Assembly: GCA_963763485.1 (NCBI GenBank)
Contig: CAVXOW010000010.1
Span: 41,585-105,584, forward strand
Length of the DNA stretch: 64,000 nucleotides
Origin: CAWCKS01 sp963763485
GTDB lineage: Bacteria > Pseudomonadota > Alphaproteobacteria > Rhizobiales > Xanthobacteraceae
Reading direction: 5' to 3'
Part shown: positions 26,950 to 33,934 of the stretch, in pieces
Numbering within the stretch: the stretch's first letter is position 1
How the letters are laid out: the number at the start of each line of letters is the position of its first letter
Program-made: the position numbers and the translations under genes
The notes under the pieces: model-generated
What the model was told of the DNA's origin: nothing
Databases searched by the model: none
What the model saw: only the letters and a program-made list of their open reading frames with translations

Positions 26950-27966
26950 ACGGATCGCATGCGCGTAGGCCGCCTTCATGGTCTCAAGCCCGCTGAAGGC
27001 GGCCACCAGCATGAACAGCGTCGAGCGCGGCAGATGGAAATTGGTCATCAGCACGTCGACCGCACGGAAGCGATAACCCGGCGTAATGAAGATCGAGGTC
27101 TCACCGGCAAACGAATTTAGCGTGCCGTCCTCCGCCGCGGCGCTTTCCAGCAGGCGGAGCGATGTCGTCCCCACCGCAACGATCCGCCCGCCGCGCGCCC
27201 GCGCTTCGTTGAGTGCGCGCGCCGTGGCGTGCGACAAGATCCCCCATTCGGCATGCATCTTGTGGCCCGAGGTGTCGTCGGCCTTGACCGGCAGGAACGT
27301 GCCGGCGCCGACGTGCAGCGTCAGGCGATGCAGGCCGATGCCCGCCTTCTCAAGCTCCGTCAGCAAGCCGTCGGTGAAGTGCAGCCCCGCAGTCGGCGCC
27401 GCCACCGCCCCCTCCTCCCGCGCGAACATTGTCTGGTAGTCGGTGACGTCGTTGTCGTCAGCCGGCCGGCGCGCGGCGATGTAGGGCGGCAGCGGCATCA
27501 AGCCGACATCGTGGATCGCCTGGTCCAGCACCGGGCCGTGAAAGGTGAAGGCCAGCGTGATCTCGCCTGCCTCGCTCTTGGCCTCGACCGTGGCGTCGAG
27601 CTGCCCGAGCAGGCAGACACGCCCTTCCGCGCCGAACCGGACGACGTCGCCTGCGCGCAACCGCTTCGCCGGCTTCACAAGAGCCTGCCAGCGTGATCCG
27701 TCGAGCCGCTTGATCAGCGTCGCCTCGATCTTCGGTTCGGGCTCGCGGCCGAGCCGGCGGCCGGTCAGCCGCACCGGCAGCACCCGGGTGTCGTTGACGA
27801 CAAGCTGATCGCCCGGCCTTAGCAGTTTCGGCAAATCGCGCACCACGCGATCATCGGGCGCCTCGCCCGGCTTGACGACGAGCAGCCGCGCCGCATCGCG
27901 CGGCGCAATCGGGCGGAGCGCTACCCGCTCGGAAGGCAGGTCGAAGTCGAACAGGTCGGTGCGCAT
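26890..27966 (-). CDS. queA: S-adenosylmethionine:tRNA ribosyltransferase-isomerase, 358 aa
   Basis: It transfers and isomerises the ribosyl group of SAM onto preQ1-34 in tRNA to give epoxyqueuosine. Family landmarks run from MRTDLFDFDLPSERVA through NDTRVLPVRL, AAPTAGLHFT, LHVGAGTFLPV and TTSLRLLES to FYSYGDACLL. Length is normal. The 3' end overlaps asd by 60 bp tail to tail. It works one step after Tgt, which lies on the far side of asd. Confidence 0.95.
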   Translation of the reverse strand: MRTDLFDFDLPSERVALRPIAPRDAARLLVVKPGEAPDDRVVRDLPKLLRPGDQLVVNDTRVLPVRLTGRRLGREPEPKIEATLIKRLDGSRWQALVKPAKRLRAGDVVRFGAEGRVCLLGQLDATVEAKSEAGEITLAFTFHGPVLDQAIHDVGLMPLPPYIAARRPADDNDVTDYQTMFAREEGAVAAPTAGLHFTDGLLTELEKAGIGLHRLTLHVGAGTFLPVKADDTSGHKMHAEWGILSHATARALNEARARGGRIVAVGTTSLRLLESAAAEDGTLNSFAGETSIFITPGYRFRAVDVLMTNFHLPRSTLFMLVAAFSGLETMKAAYAHAIRSGYRFYSYGDACLLFPSKP

Positions 27967-28325
27967 GCGGCTCCGTCACGTGATCCCCAACGCCGAGCGA
28001 GGGCGTTGAACTCATTAAAGCGTTAACCGCCCAAAAGCGGACTCATTGTCCTCATTTTGAGCTTTGTCGAGATTGACGCAAAGCGGACCTCCGGGCATGC
28101 GTCGAGTTGCAAGCGTAAGGGCTGCAGCCTCAATGCATTGCTTCAGAAGTCTGGCCGTTCTCACCTCCAAGTCATCGGTTGGCTACCACCCCCAACCGAA
28201 CCGCGCCGTCATAGTGCTCCGCCCTATGCCTGGCGCCTCCCAAAAAAAGCCCTGCCGTGAGGCAGGGCGTCCGAGGCTCGTTCAATCGATCGCTTTGCGT
28301 GGTCGATCGCAGATTGGAGTTTAGC
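27967..28325 (+). other. 359-bp intergenic region between queA and an esterase gene
   Basis: This contains the queA upstream region and, near its right end, the esterase terminator. No coding sequence or other structure could be supported. Confidence 0.5.
28242..28268 (-). terminator. intrinsic terminator downstream of the esterase gene
   Basis: On the minus strand GCCCTGCC pairs perfectly with GGCAGGGC (8 bp, loop of four), followed by seven T residues (A residues at 28242-28248 on the plus strand). It lies 58 bp after the esterase stop. Confidence 0.85.
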
Positions 28326-30332
28326 TCAGGGTTGCTGCGGCTCATTGCCGTTGTTGAAGGTGAGCAGCGGCTGCCAGGTAGCACAGAAATGGTCGGTCCC
28401 GAAGCTGTCGAACGGATGCGGCCCTTGCGGTGTGAGCAGCGCTGGCGGTGTGAGCGACTGGATCTTCTGATCGCCATGATCGCTATCATTGCCATCATCG
28501 TCATGATCGCCCCGCGCATTGAAGTGCGGCCAGTGCGGCAGCTCGGTGCGCGGCGCCCTTAGGCTGACCAAGATGGGAAGATCATCCTTGCTGTTCCTGT
28601 TAGGATCGCCGGTCTTCACGAAATTGGCCCAGTAGGTCTTTATATCGGTCGCCAGCGTCGCTTGCGCGGAGGTGAACGCCGCGCCGAAGTTGAAGATGTA
28701 CGCGAGTTCGGCAGCGTGCTGCGAAGCCGTCGTGAAGCCTGAGCTATTCGACCCCGGACCCGGGACGCCGGCCGCGTTCGGGGCATTTGGATCATTGAAC
28801 TCGTAAGCAAAAACCCGGGTTCGCCTGGACAGGTCGCTGTTTGAGTCGAAACCGTTACAGGCGAATACGAAGTCGGTGAAGATCTGCGAGAGCGCCTCAT
28901 CGACGTTGCCGCCGTCAAAGTTGTTGTTGAGGCCGGGGATCGACGAGGTTGTCTGCGGAACGAAGTTGTGGAAGTTGCCGATCGGGTATTCGCTTTGCGC
29001 CGTCGCGGCGGCGGCGACGACTGCCTTGGTGAAGGGCGCGGTCGGGCCGGAGTTGGACGGTGTGGCCGTCACGAGGGTGGCAAGAAAGAACTGGATCTCC
29101 TGCAAGTAGGAGCACATCGCCGGCGTGCCGGTGAACTGCGGTGTCGCACACAGAACGTTCGCGACCTGAAGGTCGAAGCTCGCCGGGCCGCCCGCGGCGA
29201 CGATTGTCGGAGCGGTGCCCTTGGGAGCGGTGACCACACTGGGAAAGAAGCTCGGCTCGAAGAGCCGGCCCTCATTGACGTTGGTACCCTGGAGCACCGG
29301 GACATGGTTGAACCGGCCGGTCGCGAAGGCCGTATGGAGGTCACGCGGCAGGATTTTCGTGCCGAAATTGGGCGCGATACCGAAACCGCCGAAGTCCCTT
29401 TCATTCGCGAAGACTTGCGCCGGAGTCAGTCCCTGGAGGCAGGCGAGGGTCAAGGTGCCGCCGCAGAATGCGTTGGCGTCTTGCTGAGCGAAAGTGTTGC
29501 TAAGGATCTGGTAAGTGGCGAGCGATGGCACGTCATGATACATGTAGGCGCCGCTCTCGATGATCGCACCGCCGAACAGATCCCGGCCGGTGAGGCTCCT
29601 GAAAGTGTTCGTGGAGGCAAGATGCGTCGAGACGCTGAGACCGCCGGCTGATTCGCCGCCGATCGTCACCGCCTCCCGATCACCGCCGAAAGCCGCAATG
29701 TTGTCGTGGACCCAGGCCATCGCGAATTGTTGGTCCATGAGACCGTAGTTGCCGGCGTCGTCGACGTTCTGAAAGGAGTTGGGCTCGGTCGCCGCCAGCA
29801 CGCTGGCTGCGAGGAAGCCGAGGCTCCCGAGGCGGTAGTTGATCGTGACGACGATGATGTCGTTCTGGGCCACCATCACCGACGGATCGTAGTCAGACCC
29901 GGCGCCGTTGACGAGCGCGCCGCCGTGAATCCATATGAAAACCGGCAGCTTGGACTTCGCGGTGGCGGTGGAAGGAGTATAGATATTGAGGAACAAGCAA
30001 TCCTCGGAATCGGTTGCCCGTCCCTGCGTGCAGGTGTGGCCGATGGTTGCCGCGACGATCGATCCTTGGCCAGGATTGGGCGCCTGGGGCGGCTTCCAGC
30101 GCAATGTACCGACCGGCGCCTGCCCGTAGCGGATACCGAAGAAGACGTTGACTCCGCTCGTCGGATCTCCCGGTAGTTCCTGGAAGTTCGCAAGGCCCTG
30201 ATAGGTGCCGGTTGTCGTGGCGACAGGGGCCGTCAGCTCGACCGCATTCGCCATCGGCGCGGTAGCGAGGATGCAAGCGACGCTCATCGCGCCGATTACG
30301 CCAAGCCGAAAATGCCGCAACTGCTCTCTCAT
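28326..30332 (-). CDS. secreted type-B carboxylesterase/lipase, 668 aa
   Basis: A signal peptide (ending near PMANAVE) precedes an alpha/beta-hydrolase of the cholinesterase/carboxylesterase-B family. Landmarks are FFGIRYGQAPVG, SEDCLFLNIY, the oxyanion loop IHGGAL, the nucleophile GESAGG (about residue 250) and a His in QHAAELAYIF. The protein is longer than usual and has an Asp/His-rich insert (GDHDDDGNDSDHGDQK) near the C-terminus that looks metal-binding. It lies between ppiB and queA, which are normally adjacent in rhizobia, so it was probably acquired. Its own terminator follows. Substrate unknown. Confidence 0.88.
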   Translation of the reverse strand: MREQLRHFRLGVIGAMSVACILATAPMANAVELTAPVATTTGTYQGLANFQELPGDPTSGVNVFFGIRYGQAPVGTLRWKPPQAPNPGQGSIVAATIGHTCTQGRATDSEDCLFLNIYTPSTATAKSKLPVFIWIHGGALVNGAGSDYDPSVMVAQNDIIVVTINYRLGSLGFLAASVLAATEPNSFQNVDDAGNYGLMDQQFAMAWVHDNIAAFGGDREAVTIGGESAGGLSVSTHLASTNTFRSLTGRDLFGGAIIESGAYMYHDVPSLATYQILSNTFAQQDANAFCGGTLTLACLQGLTPAQVFANERDFGGFGIAPNFGTKILPRDLHTAFATGRFNHVPVLQGTNVNEGRLFEPSFFPSVVTAPKGTAPTIVAAGGPASFDLQVANVLCATPQFTGTPAMCSYLQEIQFFLATLVTATPSNSGPTAPFTKAVVAAAATAQSEYPIGNFHNFVPQTTSSIPGLNNNFDGGNVDEALSQIFTDFVFACNGFDSNSDLSRRTRVFAYEFNDPNAPNAAGVPGPGSNSSGFTTASQHAAELAYIFNFGAAFTSAQATLATDIKTYWANFVKTGDPNRNSKDDLPILVSLRAPRTELPHWPHFNARGDHDDDGNDSDHGDQKIQSLTPPALLTPQGPHPFDSFGTDHFCATWQPLLTFNNGNEPQQP

Positions 30333-30473
30333 AGGCTTCTCCCCTTTTGCGCAAGGGCCGGCATTGCCGGCCTGTTTCCGGGCGAGCTTCTATGGTGCCG
30401 ATCATTCATCGCCGGCAGTCTTCCCCGACAACGTCAGGATGACGGCGGTCCAATCTACACGCAAGCGAATTTT

Positions 30474-30615
30474 GCATGGAATACCGTTTGGAAACGACCT
30501 CATGTCGATCGATATTCACACGATCGAGGTGGCAAGATCGTGCGCACCTACCACGTCGAAGACTGGCAGGGCGCGTTCCGGCAGGTGTCCGAAAAGCAAG
30601 CGGCGGAAAGGTAGG
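30474..30615 (+). pseudogene. 3' remnant of a SnoaL-like/NTF2-fold ester cyclase gene
   Basis: A short stretch reads GIPFGNDLMSIDIHTIE in one frame and continues as GGKIVRTYHVEDWQGAFRQV, ending at TAG 30615 in another, with a frame break near 30,528. This matches the C-terminal end of SnoaL-like NTF2-fold proteins, which typically have (D)IHTIEDGKIVRTYHVEDW. Nothing of the N-terminal two thirds is recognisable upstream. It lies next to the esterase, at an apparent insertion site between ppiB and queA. Confidence 0.5.
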
Positions 30616-30691
30616 CGTTCGCCGGCGAGGCCCGCGCGGGAGTTGTCCCGCGCACCGCCATCAGCTGAACCCGGCGATCAGATAAGGCGCA

Positions 30692-31156
30692 TTACGCCGC
30701 GTCGGCGGCAATATGCGCCTTGACGATCTTGTCGGGATTCTTGACCGGCTCGCCGCGCTTGATCTTGTCGACGTTTTCCATGCCCGAGGTGACCTTGCCC
30801 CAGACCGTGTACTGCTTGTCGAGGAAGCGGGCGTCGTCGAAGCAGATGAAGAACTGACTGTCGCCGGAGTTCGGGTCGGCGGCGCGCGCCATCGACACGG
30901 TGCCACGCACGTGCGGCTCGGCGTTGAACTCCGCCTTCAGCTTGTTGCCGGAGCCGCCCGTGCCGGTGCCCTCCGGGCACCCGGTCTGCGCCATGAAGCC
31001 GTCGATGACGCGGTGAAACACGATGCCGTCATAAAAGCCATCGCGCACCAGTTTCTTGATCTGGGCGACATGGCCCGGCGCAAGATCGGGGCGCAATTCA
31101 ATGGCAACCGGGCCCTGGGTGGTCTCGAGGATCAAAGTATTTTCTGCGTCAGCCAT
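30692..31156 (-). CDS. ppiB: cytoplasmic cyclophilin-type peptidyl-prolyl isomerase, 154 aa
   Basis: It is a single-domain cyclophilin without a signal peptide. Active-site motifs include FHRVIDGFMAQTGC (catalytic Arg), SQFFICF and the WGKVTSGMENVDKIKRGEP end. It lies 18 bp downstream of a TonB-like secreted gene in the order coaD / periplasmic PPIase / TonB-like / PPIase. Confidence 0.93.
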   Translation of the reverse strand: MADAENTLILETTQGPVAIELRPDLAPGHVAQIKKLVRDGFYDGIVFHRVIDGFMAQTGCPEGTGTGGSGNKLKAEFNAEPHVRGTVSMARAADPNSGDSQFFICFDDARFLDKQYTVWGKVTSGMENVDKIKRGEPVKNPDKIVKAHIAADAA

Positions 31157-31174
31157 ATTTCCGTTCCTTGCTAG

Positions 31175-31600
31175 TCATGTGTCTCTGTCTTTGGGTTTCG
31201 GCGGTTTGCGGCGATCGTCAAACCGGAAGGTGATCGGCCGGCCTGCAATAGCGCCGGCGAACCCCTCGGTAAACCGTAACGGCGTGCACCGCTGCAAGGT
31301 TGCCATGACGGTCTTGCGATAGGCGAGACGGTCATCGTCGCTGGCGTCCTCGGTTTCATAGGTAATGCGCGGCTGGCCGAGGATTTCGCCATCCTTGTTG
31401 AAGGCGACCAGCACGGTGATCTGCATCCCGAGATCGCCCTCCGGCAGCGGCGGCGAACGCCAGCACCGGCCGAGCTGCTTGAACAGGTCCTTTAGCGTGT
31501 CGAGCTGTCCCGCGTCTTGCGCGACGACCGTTGCGGGCGCGGCGAGGGATGTGCTCAGCGCCATGGCAACGCGCAGCGCGCAATGGCCGGATCGTCTCAT
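31175..31600 (-). CDS. secreted protein of unknown function with a TonB/TolA C-terminal-like domain, 141 aa
   Basis: A signal peptide (MALSTSLAAPATVVAQ) is followed by a short alpha/beta domain. Features are GRCWRSPP, then LVAFNKDGEILGQPRITY and ATLQRCTPLRF, ending in PITFRFDD. This pattern (Cys-Trp near the start, a strand with a DGxV-type turn, a late Cys-x-P) recalls TolA/TonB C-terminal domains. Its ATG overlaps the stop of the upstream PPIase by 4 bp, so they are co-translated. A periplasmic partner of the PPIase is a reasonable inference. Confidence 0.75.
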   Translation of the reverse strand: MRRSGHCALRVAMALSTSLAAPATVVAQDAGQLDTLKDLFKQLGRCWRSPPLPEGDLGMQITVLVAFNKDGEILGQPRITYETEDASDDDRLAYRKTVMATLQRCTPLRFTEGFAGAIAGRPITFRFDDRRKPPKPKDRDT

Positions 31601-32139
31601 TTGACGTCTGCTGCAACCTGAACCTTCAGCATCTTGTCGGGATCGGACACCGGCTCGCCGCGCTTCATCTTGTCGACCACGGCCATGCCCGAGACCACCT
31701 CGCCGACCACAGTGTACTTGCCGTTCAGAGATGCGCCGTCGGCGAACATGATGAAGAACTGCGAGTTCGCCGAGTCCGGGCTCGAGGCCCGCGCCATGCC
31801 GACAACGCCGCGCTTGAACTCGGTCGAAGTAAACTCCGCCTTCAGGTTCGGATACTTTGAGCCGCCGGTGCCGTTGAAATTCTGTCCGTCGCCGGTCTGT
31901 GCCATGAAGCCGTCGATCACGCGATGGAACGGCACGTTGTCGTAGTAACCGTCGCGCGCGAGCTGCTTCAAGCGTTCGACATGCTTCGGTGCAAGATCGG
32001 GGCGCAGCTTGACGATGACGCGGCCCTTGGTCGTGTCGATGACGAGCGCGTTGTCCTTGTCGAGGTTGGCGGGCAGCGGCTGGGCCAGCGCCGGCGCAAT
32101 GACAAACAGCGCGGCGACGGCAACGAGGAAACGGATCAT
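31597..32139 (-). CDS. periplasmic cyclophilin-type peptidyl-prolyl isomerase, 180 aa
   Basis: A clean signal peptide (FLVAVAALFVIAPALAQ) precedes a cyclophilin domain with FHRVIDGFMAQTGDGQ, NSQFFIMF and VVGEVVSGMAVVDKMKRGEP. It is a paralogue of the downstream cytoplasmic enzyme. It follows coaD by 45 bp and overlaps the TonB-like gene by 4 bp. Confidence 0.92.
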   Translation of the reverse strand: MIRFLVAVAALFVIAPALAQPLPANLDKDNALVIDTTKGRVIVKLRPDLAPKHVERLKQLARDGYYDNVPFHRVIDGFMAQTGDGQNFNGTGGSKYPNLKAEFTSTEFKRGVVGMARASSPDSANSQFFIMFADGASLNGKYTVVGEVVSGMAVVDKMKRGEPVSDPDKMLKVQVAADVK

Positions 32140-32184
32140 GTCGGCTCCTTGAGAGGCAGGGGTTCTTTTGACAGCGCGGAGAGA

Positions 32185-32682
32185 TCAGCGGCCGAACTTG
32201 ACCTTCAAGCTGGCAGCGACCTGCGGCGGCACGAACGCCGTGACATCGCCGCCCATCGATGCGATCTGGCGCACGAGTGTGGCGGTGATCGGGCGATTGA
32301 CGGTCGATGCAGGCACGAACACGGTATGCACCTCGGGCGCCATGGTCTCGTTCATGCCACAGATTTGCATCTCGTAGTCGAGATCGGTGCCATCCCGCAA
32401 ACCGCGGATCATGATGGTCGCGCCGAGCGTGCGCGCCGCGGCGACCGTCAGATCGTCGTAGGTTGTGGCCTCGAACGCGCAGCCAGCCTGTCTTGCAATC
32501 GGCTCGAACACCTGCCGCACCATGGCAAGGCGCTCATCGGTCGAGAACAGCGGTGTCTTGTTCGGCTGGATGCCAATTGCGACAATCAGCTGGTCGCAGA
32601 GAACAACGGCATGGCGCACCACGTCGAGATGGCCGTTGGTGACGGGGTCGAACGAACCGGGATAGAGCGCAATGCGGGGCAT
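32185..32682 (-). CDS. coaD: phosphopantetheine adenylyltransferase, 165 aa
   Basis: It catalyses the penultimate step of coenzyme A synthesis, 4'-phosphopantetheine plus ATP to dephospho-CoA. The nucleotidyltransferase motif PGSFDPVTNGHLD is at the N-terminus, RGLRDGTDLDYE in the middle and NRPITATLVRQIA (the ISSTxxR-like motif) near the end. The start at 32680-32682 (MPRIALYPG) is canonical; the open frame upstream is unrelated. Confidence 0.95.
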   Translation of the reverse strand: MPRIALYPGSFDPVTNGHLDVVRHAVVLCDQLIVAIGIQPNKTPLFSTDERLAMVRQVFEPIARQAGCAFEATTYDDLTVAAARTLGATIMIRGLRDGTDLDYEMQICGMNETMAPEVHTVFVPASTVNRPITATLVRQIASMGGDVTAFVPPQVAASLKVKFGR

Positions 32683-33033
32683 GATGTTTTGTCCTATCGC
32701 GCAAACATTGCAGCCGCAAGGCACTCTCGCTGAGACAGCGCCGCAATATAATACCACAAGATATTGATATTATTATTATTTATATCCGTCGCGACCTCGG
32801 AACGGCTTGCTGTGAATCACCCCCGTGCGTCCCCCCGCACTAAGGACTGCTTCGTCGCGCCGGTTCCGACGAAACAAATAACGCAAGGCACGAAATCGTT
32901 CTCCTGACCGTGCGCAAAATCACGGAAACCGAGCCCGCGTAAAACCCCGAACCAACGGCGCAAGCGAGTCCCGAAGGGACCGCACGGCAAGTCCCGGGAA
33001 AACAGGACCTGCCAAAAATAACAGGGGAACATC
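32683..33033 (+). other. 351-bp intergenic region with an AT-rich core
   Basis: This separates coaD (minus) and a small secreted gene (plus). At 32745-32787 there is an unusually A/T-rich run for this genome (repeated ATATT/ATTATT units), probably part of a promoter. I see no convincing -35/-10 pair, RNA or reading frame. Confidence 0.5.
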
Positions 33034-33279
33034 ATGACCAAGGCTCTGTCAGCGATTGCCATTGCGGCTTTCATCGCAGCCGCGCTCACCGTTCTGCCCG
33101 GTTTCGCTCCGCAAGTTGAAGCGTCCGTTCCGGTCATCCTGACCAAGGCTGACCGTCTCGATATTCACCCCACTGGCAAGGATTGCTCGAAGCAGGCGTG
33201 GCCGAATTTCGAAGCGTCTTGCCTGCGTGTTGCCGGTAGCAAAGCGATGCCCCGCGAGGCCCGGCTGATCGTCCAGTAA
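33034..33279 (+). CDS. small secreted protein of unknown function, 81 aa
   Basis: A Sec signal peptide (AIAIAAFIAAALTVLPG..., cleavage near VEA) leaves about 50 residues with two cysteines (DCSKQAW and ASCLR) and the pattern KADRLDIHPTGKDC. I associate this pattern with small exported proteins of Bradyrhizobium. A good AGGGG ribosome site precedes the ATG and a strong terminator follows 68 bp after the stop, so it is a single-gene transcript. Function unknown. Confidence 0.75.
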   Translation: MTKALSAIAIAAFIAAALTVLPGFAPQVEASVPVILTKADRLDIHPTGKDCSKQAWPNFEASCLRVAGSKAMPREARLIVQ

Positions 33280-33347
33280 GCTCAAATCCTCCAAGTCTGC
33301 TCTGAGCAACGTTTGCTCACCTTGTAGAGTTTGCTCGACACGAGAAC

Positions 33348-33379
33348 GGCGGTTCGCCGAAAGGCGGACCGCCATTTTT
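33348..33379 (+). terminator. intrinsic terminator after the small secreted gene
   Basis: GGCGGTTCGCC (33348-33358) pairs over 11 bp (one G-T) with GGCGGACCGCC (33363-33373) around a GAAA tetraloop, followed by TTTTT. Confidence 0.88.
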
Positions 33380-33396
33380 CGTTTGCGGGGAGGAAG

Positions 33397-33919
33397 TCAG
33401 GGCCGCGCGAACCAAACCAACCCGTGCCAGGGCCCCATCCGTTCGTCGTGCAGCGTGAAATCGCGTGAGACATCGCGGGTCAGGTTGAGGCGCGCCATCA
33501 CTGCCTGTGATCTCAAATTGTCTGCCGCCGTGAAGCTGAGGACTTCCGTCAAGCCAACGCGCGTGAAGACATCGTCGAGCGCGGCCCGCGCCGCCTCGGT
33601 CGCATGGCCGTGTCCCCAGGCGTCGCGCTTGAGCCGCCAGCCGACCTCGCAATGTGGGTAGAGCGGATGATCCTCGCGAGGCGGCATCACGCCGGCGTAG
33701 CCGAGAAAGTCACCGTCCCTGGATTTCGATAGCCCAGCGACAGAATCTGCGGCGCCGGAAAGCGTCCATATAGCGATCGAGCTTGGCGTCGCTCGCAGCG
33801 CGGCTGAGCGGCCCGCCAAGATCGCGCGCGACCTCTGGATCCGCATTCAAGGCGGCAAACGCGTCCCGATCCGACTCGCGCCACGGCCGCAGCCGAAGGC
33901 GCGGCGTTTCGATGATCAA
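33397..33919 (-). CDS. RimJ/RimL-type GNAT acetyltransferase, frameshifted near 33719
   Basis: The N-terminal 65 residues (IIETPRLRLRPWRESDRDAF..., to RRRFCRWAIEIQG) are in one frame. The rest (DGDFLGYAGV, EVGWRLKRDAWGHGHATEAA, then LTEVLSFTAADNLRSQAVMARL) is in another; both belong to one GNAT of about 173 aa. The acetyl-CoA loop is RDAWGHGHATEA. Removing one base in the GGGAC run near 33,719 restores the frame. It starts 16 bp after the gyrA stop, so it is probably in the gyrA transcript. Confidence 0.8.
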
Positions 33920-33934
33920 GCGAACAAGCGGTTC

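Noticed and set aside
32745..32787. AT-rich run as an origin or phage attachment site
   Set aside because: No DnaA boxes, tRNA or integrase nearby; an ordinary promoter region is simpler.
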